In this document: positions 63,653 through 64,000 of the stretch, in pieces
Numbering within the stretch: position 1 is the first letter of the stretch
How the letters are laid out: every line of letters begins with the position of its first letter
NCBI RefSeq assembly: GCF_002218025.2
Contig: NZ_AP018681.1
Span: 744,001-808,000 of the forward strand
DNA length: 64,000 nucleotides
Direction of reading: 5' to 3'
Source of the DNA: Vibrio casei
GTDB lineage: Bacteria > Pseudomonadota > Gammaproteobacteria > Enterobacterales > Vibrionaceae
Notes under the pieces: generated by a model
The model's database searches: none
What the model was told of the DNA's origin: nothing
What the model saw: the letters and a program-made list of their open reading frames with translations, nothing else
Position numbers and translations under genes: made by a program

Positions 63653-64000
63653 TTAGCATGTTGCTCGACAATACATTTCGCCAATGGTGGTTTTTTTCGC
63701 TTGCCGCCCAAAGATTTTAATTTTCTGTGCCATAAAAAGTTCTGCGGTAGAAATAGCATCAACCAACGCATTATGAGCAGAATACAACGGTAAACCATAA
63801 CGCTGTCTAACCGCATTAAGTTGCAACTCAAAATTGTCGCCTTTACTATGGTAAACCAAATGCTTTTCTATTTTTAAGGTATCCAACCAAATGATGGGTA
63901 AGTCATTTAAACCATAACGCTTACGTACATAGGCTTGCATGAAACTACGCTCTACCACAGCCCCATGCGCCATCACAATTTTACCGGTCATTTTTATAAA
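63653..64000 (-). CDS. DnaQ-like 3'-5' exonuclease, N-terminal part beyond the window
   Basis: C-terminal portion (about 115 residues) of an RNase T/DnaQ-fold exonuclease. Exo II-like HGAVVERSF and Exo III-like SAHNALVDAISTAELF (His and Asp metal/catalytic residues) are visible. The frame remains open to the right edge, so the ATG at 63991 is probably internal and the first motif (DxE) lies outside. Related to the PolC-type or YeeB-like exonucleases; exact member unclear. Confidence 0.8.
   Translation of the reverse strand, partial: FIKMTGKIVMAHGAVVERSFMQAYVRKRYGLNDLPIIWLDTLKIEKHLVYHSKGDNFELQLNAVRQRYGLPLYSAHNALVDAISTAELFMAQKIKIFGRQAKKTTIGEMYCRATC

Overview
The window reads as chromosomal DNA of a marine gammaproteobacterium, most likely a Vibrio or close relative. 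The gene families, AT-rich intergenic DNA, repeated use of TRAP transporters for uronates, a RhaS/RhaD/RhaM/RhaA/RhaB set, a Bat (MoxR/VWA) operon and a very large T1SS-143/RTX adhesin all fit that group. I infer the taxon from gene content only; there is no rRNA or other marker in the window. No tRNA, rRNA or CRISPR array was seen.

Layout. 1-2332: a truncated sulfurtransferase, two GNAT acetyltransferases and a small unknown protein, all on the minus strand. 2376-5016: a fermentative D-lactate dehydrogenase gene (ldhA) split by a 1644-bp IS3-type element with a 4-bp target duplication. 5284-10441: a Bcr/CflA efflux pump with a divergent LysR regulator, a YdhF-type aldo/keto reductase, a YgjV membrane protein and a PhzF-family enzyme. 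10683-20793: a hexuronate island with uxuA, uxuB (carrying an in-frame TAA), a TRAP transporter, a GntR/FCD repressor, uxaC and uxaA; repeated ATTGGTATGAC-like boxes mark a shared operator. 21019-22969: small or poorly known proteins. 23275-30662: a six-gene moxR-DUF58-DUF4381-batA-batB/C-batD operon. 30786-33528: a small membrane protein, a PAP2 phosphatase and a DHA2-type MFS pump. 33529-34835: a repeat-rich intergenic stretch and a lipoprotein gene with an early stop. 35052-46282: nitrate assimilation (nirD, nirB, nrtD, nrtB, nrtA, nasT, cobA, nasA). 46610-53839: an adhesin and a T1SS ABC transporter, both missing their 5' parts and fused head to head. 53922-63511: rhamnose/rhamnogalacturonide use (GH105, a second TRAP system, rhaS, rhaD, rhaM, rhaA, rhaB). 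The window ends inside a DnaQ-like exonuclease gene.

How the parts work together. The two sugar islands complement each other: pectin-type polymers give hexuronates (first island) and unsaturated galacturonyl-rhamnose (second island), each with its own TRAP importer. The nitrate block shows a layered regulatory design readable from the DNA: sigma-54 promoters precede both nasA and nrtA, and each leader has an intrinsic terminator whose 5' arm overlaps a hairpin with a hexanucleotide loop carrying A1 and G4. That is the known RNA signature for ANTAR antiterminators, and nasT, which lies between the two transcription units, encodes one. I consider this the best regulatory observation here.

The window also holds several apparent gene-inactivating lesions (IS in ldhA, TAA in uxuB, TAA in a lipoprotein gene, truncated adhesin/transporter pair). 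This suggests a strain losing functions, unless some are assembly or base-call errors.
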